From assembly GCA_041907025.1 (NCBI GenBank), contig JAYRIB010000039.1, positions 1 to 5,429 of the forward strand: a stretch of DNA of 5,429 nucleotides, in the 5' to 3' direction. The DNA comes from CAYPSN01 sp041907025. GTDB taxonomy: Bacteria > Patescibacteriota > Saccharimonadia > CAILAD01 > JADZBC01. The position numbers and the translations under genes are program-made. Of the stretch, positions 1 through 4,396 are shown piece by piece. Numbering within the stretch: position 1 is the first letter of the stretch; every line of letters begins with the position of its first letter. Under the pieces are notes generated by a model, which was given only the letters and a program-made list of their open reading frames with translations, was not told the origin of the DNA and ran no database searches.

Positions 1-903
1 AAGTACTGGCTGCCAGTTGATCTCTACAACGGTGGTATGGAGCACACTACGCTTCATTTGCTGTATTCACGCTTCTGGCATAAGTTCTTGTTTGACCAAG
101 GTTTGGTGCCTACGTCAGAACCGTATGCTGCTCGCCGCTCGCATGGCATGATCCATGGGCCAGATGGCGTAAAGATGAGTAAATCTCGCGGTAATGTTAT
201 TAACCCAGACGACACCATTGAGCGCTTTGGTGCTGATTCGGTGCGTTTGTATGAAATGTTTATGGGCCCGTATGATCAAACAAAGGATTGGAACGATGAT
301 AAGCTAGCTGGCGTTTATAGGTTTGTAAGTCGCGTCTGGAAGCTAGGTGTAGAAGCGGCAGACGTTCTTGAGCAAGGTCAGGTAAGTGAGGGGCAGGATG
401 GAGCTTTTGAGCTAGTAGTTGATCGTCAGACCCATCGAGCAATTAAGCGCGTCGATGATGCAATTAAGAACCGTAGCTTTAACACCATGGTTTCGTCGTT
501 GATGGAATACGTGAACTTTCTGACAAGTGTCGATGTTCACGACAAGCTTATGCGCGCTGAGCATCAAGGGCTTGTGCGCCGCTCGGTCGGCACACTCGTG
601 CTGTTACTCGCCCCATCCGTCCCCCACGTTACCGAGGAGCTGTGGCAACGACTTGGGCAAGAGGAGAGCGTGCATCTGCAGGACTGGCCTAAGTACGACC
701 CCGAGATGATAAAGGAAGATGTGATTACGATTGTGGTGCAAGTAAATGGTAAGCTCCGTGGTGAGTTCTTGGCGGCGGCTGGCACCAGCAATGATGAGCT
801 AGAGATCGAAGCGCGCAAGGTCGCAAGTGAGAAGGGCTGGCTCCGTGGTGAGCCTAAGAAGGTGATTGTGGTGCCTGGCAAGCTTGTGAACATCGTACTA
901 TAG
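1..903 (+). CDS. leuS: Leucyl-tRNA synthetase, C-terminal part (5' end outside window)
   Basis: Cytoplasmic class I aminoacyl-tRNA synthetase that charges tRNA-Leu with leucine. The reading frame is open from base 1, so the N-terminal HIGH motif and most of the editing domain lie upstream of the window; 300 codons are seen before the TAG at 901-903. The visible part starts in the catalytic core (YWLPVDLYNGG, then HLLYSRFWHK). The KMSKS ATP-binding loop is intact at 172-186, inside GVKMSKSRGNVINPDD. Next come the helical anticodon-binding domain (LLAPSVPHVTEELW) and the small LeuRS-type C-terminal domain (VQVNGKLRGEF, ending in PGKLVNIVL). All are family hallmarks and no key residue is missing in the visible part. 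The gene ends 27 bases before a GC-rich hairpin and faces the 3' end of a reverse-strand gene, so it is probably the last gene of its transcript. Identity is near certain. Confidence 0.97.
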   Translation, partial: KYWLPVDLYNGGMEHTTLHLLYSRFWHKFLFDQGLVPTSEPYAARRSHGMIHGPDGVKMSKSRGNVINPDDTIERFGADSVRLYEMFMGPYDQTKDWNDDKLAGVYRFVSRVWKLGVEAADVLEQGQVSEGQDGAFELVVDRQTHRAIKRVDDAIKNRSFNTMVSSLMEYVNFLTSVDVHDKLMRAEHQGLVRRSVGTLVLLLAPSVPHVTEELWQRLGQEESVHLQDWPKYDPEMIKEDVITIVVQVNGKLRGEFLAAAGTSNDELEIEARKVASEKGWLRGEPKKVIVVPGKLVNIVL

Positions 904-930
904 ACAGATAAAAGTAGCTTAAACGTGTTT

Positions 931-960
931 CAGGACCGCCCCAGTGAAGGGGCGATCCTG
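931..960 (-). terminator. GC-rich hairpin, terminator-like, between convergent genes
   Basis: Arms 931-942 and 949-960 are 12 bases long with a 6-base loop (943-948). Read on the minus strand all 12 positions pair, one as G-U; on the plus strand the same position is a C-A mismatch. The better fit on the minus strand, 23 bases past the stop of the reverse gene, suggests it ends that transcript; it may also stop leuS read-through. Neither side has a good T-run (minus side begins GAAACACGTTT), so efficient intrinsic termination is not assured. Confidence 0.5.
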
Positions 961-983
961 TTAACTGCGGGTGAACTGCCCGC

Positions 984-1379
984 TCAGCTCAGGGCGCTGG
1001 TGACGATCGAAGGGTCGACGTCTGTTGGGGTCTTGGCCGCAGCCAGATGTGCGATGATCTCTTCCTCGAAGAGCAGGATCTCGATCTGCGGGTCGTTGGC
1101 CAGGTAGGCATCGAGCCAGGCTTGCCACCCGCCGCCGTAGTAGCCCGGGAGTGGCCGCGCGTGGTCGAGAGCTTCAAGGGTTGAGTCGACCATCTGCAGC
1201 GATGGGCGGAGATCGGATTCTCCCCATTCGGCCGAAACCGCGGCATAGCTGGGGAAGCCGGCCACGCGCTGGCAGACCTCGGTTAGTGCCTTGACATCCG
1301 TCCAGGCCACCAGCCCGGTCACCGGATTGGTCAGGAAGCCGAGTGCTTCCTGGGACGTGCCTTGCAGTTCTTTGGCCAC
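984..1379 (-). CDS. Unrecognised acidic 131-residue protein, compositionally foreign
   Basis: I do not recognise a family. The start is GTG at 1379-1377, chosen because AAGGAGG lies 5 bases upstream; the stop is TGA (986-984). The product has 18 Asp/Glu against 6 Lys/Arg, so it is strongly acidic. It has one Cys (36), no signal peptide and no membrane segment. Visible marks are a Gly/aromatic patch at 79-88 (GYYGGGWQAW), four Trp in all, and an acidic helix-like stretch around 98-115 (QIEILLFEEEIIAHLAAA). By hand count 101 of 131 codons end in G or C, against 16 of the first 40 in the DUF177 gene and 27 of the first 50 in smc, which points to transfer from a higher-GC source. It is oriented against all neighbours, with its own promoter and a hairpin at its end. 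Possible roles (antitoxin-like, DNA-mimic inhibitor, host-derived factor) are speculation. That it is a real gene is well supported by the promoter, Shine-Dalgarno and codon bias. Confidence 0.8.
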   Translation of the reverse strand: MAKELQGTSQEALGFLTNPVTGLVAWTDVKALTEVCQRVAGFPSYAAVSAEWGESDLRPSLQMVDSTLEALDHARPLPGYYGGGWQAWLDAYLANDPQIEILLFEEEIIAHLAAAKTPTDVDPSIVTSALS

Positions 1380-1384
1380 AATGG

Positions 1385-1391
1385 CCTCCTT
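1385..1391 (-). promoter_or_regulatory. Shine-Dalgarno AAGGAGG of the reverse-strand gene
   Basis: The plus strand reads CCTCCTT, so the minus strand carries AAGGAGG. It ends 5 bases before the GTG at 1379-1377. This near-perfect match to the anti-SD decides the GTG start over downstream alternatives. Confidence 0.8.
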
Positions 1392-1417
1392 GGGTTGGTT
1401 GAACTTTGAACCTGCAC

Positions 1418-1446
1418 ATTATACAACTTAGATACAATATAATCAA
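1418..1446 (-). promoter_or_regulatory. Near-consensus sigma70-type promoter for the reverse-strand gene
   Basis: On the minus strand: -35 TTGATT (1446-1441), a spacer of exactly 17 bases, and a perfect -10 TATAAT (1423-1418). Transcription would start near 1411, giving a leader of about 30 bases that contains the AAGGAGG. This is the best promoter match in the window. Confidence 0.75.
1433..1443 (+). promoter_or_regulatory. Candidate -10 region for the DUF177-rpmF-nusB-Nudix-rnc cluster
   Basis: TACAAT (1433-1438) and a perfect TATAAT (1438-1443) overlap on the plus strand, about 50 bases before the DUF177 start. I see no convincing -35 at 16-18 bases upstream. Some plus-strand promoter is expected here, because the cluster has no other upstream source except read-through from leuS across the opposing gene. 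It overlaps the -35 of the opposing promoter. Confidence 0.35.
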
Positions 1447-1491
1447 TATGAGAACCATTGCTATATTGCGCTATACGTGGTACCATCAGTG

Positions 1492-1893
1492 ATGAAGAAT
1501 ATGCCAATTAGCATTCTGGATTTAAGCCGAAAGCCCGAGGGAACTACCGAAACTCGTGCTATTCACTTTGACACTTTGGAAGACGTAGAGCTTGCTGAAC
1601 CTGTTGAGGGTGAAGTGGTTATTACCACGTACTCACCCCATCACTTTGCCGCTCACGTGCGCGCAACTGCAGTGGTGGAGCGCGAATGCGGTCGGTGCCT
1701 TAAGCACTATCTCTATCCAGTAGAGCTGAGCTTTAGCACCGAGTTTGCTGACAGCGTGGACGACGCCGAGTGGCCGATCGACAAGAACATAATTGATCTT
1801 GCTGAACCAACTCGTCAGGAGATTCTCCTACGTCTACCTATGAAGAGCTTATGTACTCCAGACTGCAAGGGCATTCTTGATAACACAAACTAA
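1492..1893 (+). CDS. DUF177 / YceD family protein (large-subunit rRNA accumulation factor)
   Basis: Small soluble protein of the DUF177 (YceD) family, whose members are linked to 23S rRNA accumulation and are typically encoded directly before rpmF, as here. From the ATG at 1492 it has 133 residues. The family pattern is clear: CxxC-L at 66-70 (ECGRCLKHY), the IDL element near 101-103, ILLRLP at 111-116, and a second Cys pair in CTPDCKG (121-127). The four Cys may bind zinc. The protein ends shortly after CKG, lacking the extra C-terminal Cys motif found in many relatives. The start is uncertain: GTG 1477 (138 residues), ATG 1492 or ATG 1501 are all in frame and none has a good Shine-Dalgarno; MPISILDL from 1501 already resembles a family N-terminus. 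The rpmF ATG follows after 19 bases. Confidence 0.88.
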   Translation: MKNMPISILDLSRKPEGTTETRAIHFDTLEDVELAEPVEGEVVITTYSPHHFAAHVRATAVVERECGRCLKHYLYPVELSFSTEFADSVDDAEWPIDKNIIDLAEPTRQEILLRLPMKSLCTPDCKGILDNTN

Positions 1894-1901
1894 TTAGCAA
1901 T

Positions 1902-1905
1902 AGGA
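1902..1905 (+). promoter_or_regulatory. Short ribosome-binding site (AGGA) of rpmF
   Basis: AGGA lies 7 bases before the ATG at 1913, in the short gap after the DUF177 stop. It is modest but correctly placed and supports the start of this very short gene. Confidence 0.55.
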
Positions 1906-1912
1906 AAACCTT

Positions 1913-2080
1913 ATGCCAGTACCAAAGAAACGCACCACCAAAGCAGCTAAAGGCCAGCGCCGCAGCCACCATAGTTTGAGTTCGACTCAACTGGTGACCG
2001 AGAAGACATCTGGTGCGAGCATCCCCCGCCGTCTACACAAGGCAGCCAAGCTCGGTTTAGCCCGAATTAAGAAAGCTTAA
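1913..2080 (+). CDS. rpmF: 50S ribosomal protein L32 (zinc-free form)
   Basis: 55-residue structural protein of the large ribosomal subunit. The N-terminus MPVPKKRTTKAAKGQRRSHH matches the L32 signature (M-A/P-V-P-K-[KR]-[KR]-T-S-K-…-RR-x-H). The body is Lys/Arg-rich as expected. Many bacterial L32 proteins carry two CxxC pairs that bind zinc; here there is no Cys at all, and the corresponding region (LVTEKTSGASIPRRLHKAAK) replaces them with Thr, Ser and Arg, so this is a C-minus form. ATG at 1913, TAA at 2078-2080. It sits between DUF177 and nusB with gaps of 19 and 8 bases, clearly in one operon. The gene is too short to pass usual ORF length cut-offs. Confidence 0.93.
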   Translation: MPVPKKRTTKAAKGQRRSHHSLSSTQLVTEKTSGASIPRRLHKAAKLGLARIKKA

Positions 2081-2088
2081 GGCCTAAC

Positions 2089-2562
2089 GTGGCATCGAAT
2101 CGTCACCTTGGTAGGATCGTCGCATTACAGAGCCTCTATGAGCACGATTTTCGTAGTGCTATCCCAGAGCTCACGACTGATCTCGATGAGATTATCAAAC
2201 GCAATCTAAGTGTCTATGGTGAGAGCATAGAGGACACGAGCTTTGTGTCCGACCTCGTGAAGGGCACGATTGAGCATCAAGAGCAGGAAGACGGCTTAAT
2301 TATTCCTGCCGCACCAGAGTGGCCAATTGATCAGATTGCCAAGGTGGATCGCGCGATTTTGCGCATGGCCCTCTATGAGCTAGCAATTAAACGCGATGTA
2401 CCGCCCAAGGTAGTGATTAACGAAGCAGTTGAACTAGCCAAATCGTTTGGCGGTGATAACTCGAGCAAGTTTATTAACGGCGTACTCGGTACTATTTACA
2501 GACAAAGTGACTATTATGACCCAGAAGAAGATAAACAGAAACAAGCTCAAAAGCCAGCGTAA
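2089..2562 (+). CDS. nusB: Transcription antitermination protein NusB
   Basis: RNA-binding all-helical factor that, with NusE (S10), binds boxA in rRNA leaders and supports antitermination of rRNA transcription. The 157 residues match the usual size of the family. The N-terminus (NRHLGRIVALQSLYEHDF, 4-21) fits the R-x2-A-L-Q-x-L-Y-x-x-D pattern. The C-terminal signature is very clear: VDRAILRMALYEL (86-98), VPPKVVINEAVELAKSFG (104-121), then SSKFINGVLGTIYR (125-138). The start is GTG at 2089, supported by AAGG at 2079-2082, which overlaps the rpmF stop and implies coupling. The tail after about residue 140 is charged and dispensable-looking (DPEEDKQKQAQKPA); its last 47 bases double as the start of the Nudix gene in another frame. 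Confidence 0.96.
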   Translation: MASNRHLGRIVALQSLYEHDFRSAIPELTTDLDEIIKRNLSVYGESIEDTSFVSDLVKGTIEHQEQEDGLIIPAAPEWPIDQIAKVDRAILRMALYELAIKRDVPPKVVINEAVELAKSFGGDNSSKFINGVLGTIYRQSDYYDPEEDKQKQAQKPA

Positions 2563-3022
2563 AGGCGATAGCCGCGCCAAGGCTATCCCTGAGTATACGG
2601 CCGGCGGCATAACCTTTCGTAAGGTTGTAGGCGGCAAAATTGAGTTCTTGCTGATGCAGGATCACCGTTCGCGTTGGACGATTCCTAAGGGGCATGTTGA
2701 GTCGGGCGAAACCCTCGAGCAGACAGCCTTGCGCGAAATGCAAGAGGAAGCAGGCCTTACTAAGCTTAAGATTGTTGACCGTTTAGACAAGGTCCACTTC
2801 TTTTATCGTCGCGAGGGCAAGCTTATTTTTATGACGACTTTTATCTTCCTTATGGAGGCGCTTGACCCCGACGAGCCACTGGTGCTCGAAGATACTGAGT
2901 GGGTGCTAGATCTTAAATGGTTTCCTGCCGAACAGGCCCGTGCTCTGATAGAATACAAAGGTACCAAGCTACTACTCGATATGAGTGTCGCTAAGCTAAA
3001 AGAAATGGGGCTAGATGTTTGA
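2516..3022 (+). CDS. Nudix (MutT-type) hydrolase with basic N-terminal tail
   Basis: Mg2+-dependent pyrophosphohydrolase of nucleoside diphosphates linked to another group X. From ATG 2516 it has 168 residues. The Nudix box GX5EX7REUXEEXGU is complete at residues 59-81 (bases 2690-2758), running from GHVESGE to REMQEEAGL, with the catalytic Glu cluster intact. It is preceded by RWTIPKGH, typical of Ap4A-hydrolase or RppH-like members, so the substrate could be a dinucleoside polyphosphate or an RNA 5' end; the sequence does not decide. The frame is open from 2447, but ATG 2516 is preferred because it keeps the overlap with nusB short. No in-frame ATG, GTG or TTG occurs between the nusB stop and the folded domain, so the overlap (47 bases) appears genuine. 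Residues 1-23 contain nine Lys/Arg and one Asp. Its stop TGA (3020-3022) lies inside the first codons of rnc. Confidence 0.92.
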   Translation: MTQKKINRNKLKSQRKGDSRAKAIPEYTAGGITFRKVVGGKIEFLLMQDHRSRWTIPKGHVESGETLEQTALREMQEEAGLTKLKIVDRLDKVHFFYRREGKLIFMTTFIFLMEALDPDEPLVLEDTEWVLDLKWFPAEQARALIEYKGTKLLLDMSVAKLKEMGLDV

Positions 3023-3701
3023 GCAGAAGAAGATCGAAGAAATACTGGGTGTAGCGTTCGCGTCACCCGATTTAGTGAAGCGTGCATTTATTCACCGCAG
3101 CTATATTAATGAACATCCTAAGGCTGGACTTGAGCATAACGAGCGCCTAGAGTTCTTGGGCGACGCTGTGTTAGAGCTCGTGGTCACTGACCACTTGTAC
3201 CGCAACTACGAGAACCCTGAAGGCGAGTTAACAAGCTGGCGCAGCGCTTTGGTTAAGACTGAATCGCTCGCCGAAGTAGCCGAGAAGCTTAGTCTCGGGC
3301 AATACCTGTTGATGTCACACGGCGAGGTCAAGAGCGGTGGACGGTCGCGCACGGCACTGTTGGCAAACCTGATTGAGGCTATTATTGGTGCTCTGTATCT
3401 TGATCAGGGCTATGAGGCGGCGGCAACATTTATCCAGACCCAACTTATTGCTGGATTGCCAAATATTTTAGCTTCTGGCGCATATATTGATGCTAAAAGT
3501 AAGTTCCAAGAGATTGCTCAGGAGCGAGATGGCATTACCCCGCACTACGAGGTGATGAGCGAGGAAGGCCCAGATCACGATAAGATATTCACTGTTGGCG
3601 TGTTCTTGGGCAAGAAGGAGCTGGGTCGTGGCAATGGTGCCAGCAAGCAGGCTGGTCAGCAAGCGGCCGCGGCTGATGCGCTGAGTCGGTATAAAAAGTA
3701 G
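3015..3701 (+). CDS. rnc: Ribonuclease III
   Basis: Double-strand-specific endoribonuclease that releases pre-16S and pre-23S rRNA and processes other structured RNAs; acts as a homodimer. At 228 residues it has the standard length. The endonuclease domain carries the signature HNERLEFLGDAVLEL (41-55) with catalytic Glu46 and Asp50, EGE near 69-71, GEVKSGGR (103-110), and LIEAIIGALYLDQG (119-132) with Glu121. The position three before that Glu, usually Asp (E. coli D114), is Asn118 here. The dsRNA-binding domain is complete at about 158-226 (DAKSKFQE, GPDHDKIFTV, GNGASKQAGQQAAAADAL). ATG 3015 overlaps the Nudix stop by 8 bases, so the two are likely co-translated; the Shine-Dalgarno is weak (GGGG at 3007-3010). 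TAG at 3699-3701 is followed directly by a second TAG. It appears to be the last gene of the rRNA-biogenesis cluster. Confidence 0.97.
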   Translation: MFEQKKIEEILGVAFASPDLVKRAFIHRSYINEHPKAGLEHNERLEFLGDAVLELVVTDHLYRNYENPEGELTSWRSALVKTESLAEVAEKLSLGQYLLMSHGEVKSGGRSRTALLANLIEAIIGALYLDQGYEAAATFIQTQLIAGLPNILASGAYIDAKSKFQEIAQERDGITPHYEVMSEEGPDHDKIFTVGVFLGKKELGRGNGASKQAGQQAAAADALSRYKK

Positions 3702-3733
3702 TAGAACTCACAAGATAATTGGTCGTTTATGAT

Positions 3734-3759
3734 GGGGGCTGTCATGAATGGCCTTTTTT
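3734..3759 (+). terminator. Possible weak intrinsic terminator after rnc
   Basis: A G-rich arm (3734-3740) can pair with 3750-3756 around a 9-base loop. Only three of the seven pairs are G-C; the rest are G-U. A run of six T (3754-3759) follows and partly joins the stem. The T-run at the end of an operon is suggestive but the stem is weak. Confidence 0.35.
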
Positions 3760-3787
3760 GATTGTGTATCCATACCCTTAGTATGTA
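3758..3787 (+). promoter_or_regulatory. Candidate promoter for the 146-residue gene
   Basis: TTGATT (3758-3763) and TATGTA (3782-3787) are separated by 18 bases. The -35 is good (same hexamer as the reverse-strand promoter), the -10 is mediocre. The inverted repeat CATAC-N5-GTATG (3771-3785) overlaps spacer and -10. A transcript would begin near 3794, about 45 bases before the ATG. Confidence 0.35.
3771..3785. repeat. Inverted repeat CATAC-N5-GTATG overlapping a candidate -10
   Basis: Perfect 5-base arms (3771-3775 and 3781-3785) around CCTTA. It is placed where a dimeric repressor could cover the promoter, but it is short enough to be chance; no second copy was seen elsewhere in the window. 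Confidence 0.3.
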
Positions 3788-3799
3788 CGATGGAGTTAG

Positions 3800-3816
3800 C
3801 CGACGACTACTGTCGG
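3800..3816 (+). other. Small hairpin in the leader of the 146-residue gene
   Basis: CCGAC (3800-3804) pairs with GTCGG (3812-3816) around a 7-base loop, flanked by two copies of GTTAGC (3795-3800 and 3817-3822, reading GGTTAGC at the second). It lies 11 bases upstream of the Shine-Dalgarno, so it would sit within the untranslated leader. No known riboswitch or leader family is recognised. Confidence 0.3.
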
Positions 3817-3827
3817 GTTAGCGTGGC

Positions 3828-3835
3828 GGAGGTGA
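3828..3835 (+). promoter_or_regulatory. Perfect Shine-Dalgarno GGAGGTGA of the 146-residue gene
   Basis: GGAGGTGA ends 3 bases before the ATG at 3839, giving 6 bases from the GGAGG core. It fixes the start of the following gene and implies strong initiation. The same octamer at the same distance precedes smc. Confidence 0.8.
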
Positions 3836-3838
3836 ACA

Positions 3839-4279
3839 ATGCCCGCACGTATTCGAGTAGGAATTCACATAGGCACTGGCCCTGAGAGCCCACCAACGAT
3901 CAGGCTTGATCTAGCTCACGCCCGGTTTCTCCCCAAAGGGGCGTCATTGATATTTAATGGCACCGACCCCGACATCAAGCGCTATCAGCTTTCTTTGCAA
4001 AGCGCGAAAACACTGGGGGGCGTTGGAGTGAAGATTCGTGACTGGATGAGCAATCATGAGGGGATTGGTGGTTGCTTCGTCGAAAGCCGTCGTTTGCTGG
4101 TCGGTGTTCGTTTCCGCGGTAACCCTGACTTTGACGCTGAGGCGGCCACCTATAGTTTGCTTGACGAGTTGCAGCGTTTCTTGATTCACGAGGTGTACAA
4201 GCCTGGCGGTGTTGAGTTCTCACCACCTCAGATGCTGTTGTATGGTGAAATCTTCAGTCCAACAAGCTCTACCTCATAG
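3839..4279 (+). CDS. Unrecognised 146-residue protein between rnc and smc
   Basis: I do not recognise a family. ATG 3839 is fixed by GGAGGTGA; TAG at 4277-4279. The protein looks cytosolic: no signal peptide, no membrane segment, one Cys (79). The first half alternates short hydrophobic strands (RIRVGIHIG 4-12, TIRLDLAHARFL 20-31, ASLIFNG 35-41), suggesting a beta-rich fold. A Gly-rich segment lies at 59-65 (LGGVGVK), with a run of six G at 4015-4020 in the DNA. The second half has a strand-like RLLVGVRFRGNPDF (85-98) and a likely amphipathic helix AATYSLLDELQRFLIHEVY (102-120). The tail is Ser/Thr-rich (SPTSSTS). Codon use resembles its plus-strand neighbours. It is separated from rnc by 137 bases and from smc by 117, so it is probably a separate transcription unit. 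The strong ribosome-binding site and length make it very likely a real gene. Confidence 0.8.
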   Translation: MPARIRVGIHIGTGPESPPTIRLDLAHARFLPKGASLIFNGTDPDIKRYQLSLQSAKTLGGVGVKIRDWMSNHEGIGGCFVESRRLLVGVRFRGNPDFDAEAATYSLLDELQRFLIHEVYKPGGVEFSPPQMLLYGEIFSPTSSTS

Positions 4280-4311
4280 ACCTCTCGAGTTCACCTGGAG
4301 GGGTCTCGAGA
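4279..4311 (+). terminator. Hairpin region after the 146-residue gene, possible terminator
   Basis: Two competing stems are possible: 4279-4286 with 4298-4305 (8 bp, one G-U, 11-base loop), or 4283-4289 with 4305-4311 (7 bp, made by two copies of the palindrome CTCGAG). The first begins inside the stop codon. A T-rich but interrupted stretch follows (TATTATTATCTGTTTCATTTT from 4316). Termination is plausible but not textbook. Confidence 0.4.
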
Positions 4312-4347
4312 ACGGTATTATTATCTGTTTCATTTTGTCTTTCTGCA

Positions 4348-4377
4348 TTGCTCAGCCCTCAGACTAAAGGGTACAAT
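4348..4377 (+). promoter_or_regulatory. Candidate promoter of smc
   Basis: TTGCTC (4348-4353) and TACAAT (4372-4377) are 18 bases apart. The -10 differs from consensus at one position. Transcription would start near 4384, so the leader before the GTG at 4397 would be very short and would consist almost only of the Shine-Dalgarno region. Confidence 0.5.
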
Positions 4378-4385
4378 AGCTCTAT

Positions 4386-4393
4386 GGAGGTGA
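4386..4393 (+). promoter_or_regulatory. Perfect Shine-Dalgarno GGAGGTGA of smc
   Basis: GGAGGTGA ends 3 bases before GTG 4397. An in-frame TGA at 4391-4393 lies inside it, so GTG 4397 is the first usable start in this frame; the ATG at 4384 is in another frame. Confidence 0.8.
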
Positions 4394-4396
4394 GGT

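Noticed and set aside
925..1107. Plus-strand open frame across the 3' part of the reverse-strand gene
   Set aside because: It lies opposite a gene with strong codon bias, promoter and Shine-Dalgarno, has none of these itself, and begins inside the terminator-like hairpin.
1174..1458. Second minus-strand open frame overlapping the acidic protein gene in another frame
   Set aside because: It starts upstream of the promoter -10 and lacks a ribosome-binding site; its codons look like an out-of-frame shadow.
904..1476. Integron cassette or insertion sequence
   Set aside because: No GTTRRRY core sites, no terminal inverted repeats, no transposase or integrase, and no clear target duplication were found at the edges.
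1479..1486. Palindrome TGGTACCA before the DUF177 start as an operator
   Set aside because: GGTACC-type strings recur inside coding sequence (near 2961, 4891 and 5417), so this looks like chance.
2447..2515. N-terminal extension of the Nudix protein back to 2447
   Set aside because: It would run through the conserved end of nusB (the FGGDNSSKFINGV region); ATG 2516 gives a much shorter overlap and a plausible tail.
3729..3761. Ten-residue open frame (MMGAVMNGLF) in the gap after rnc
   Set aside because: No Shine-Dalgarno, no attenuation-type codon run, and it coincides with the possible terminator stem and T-run.
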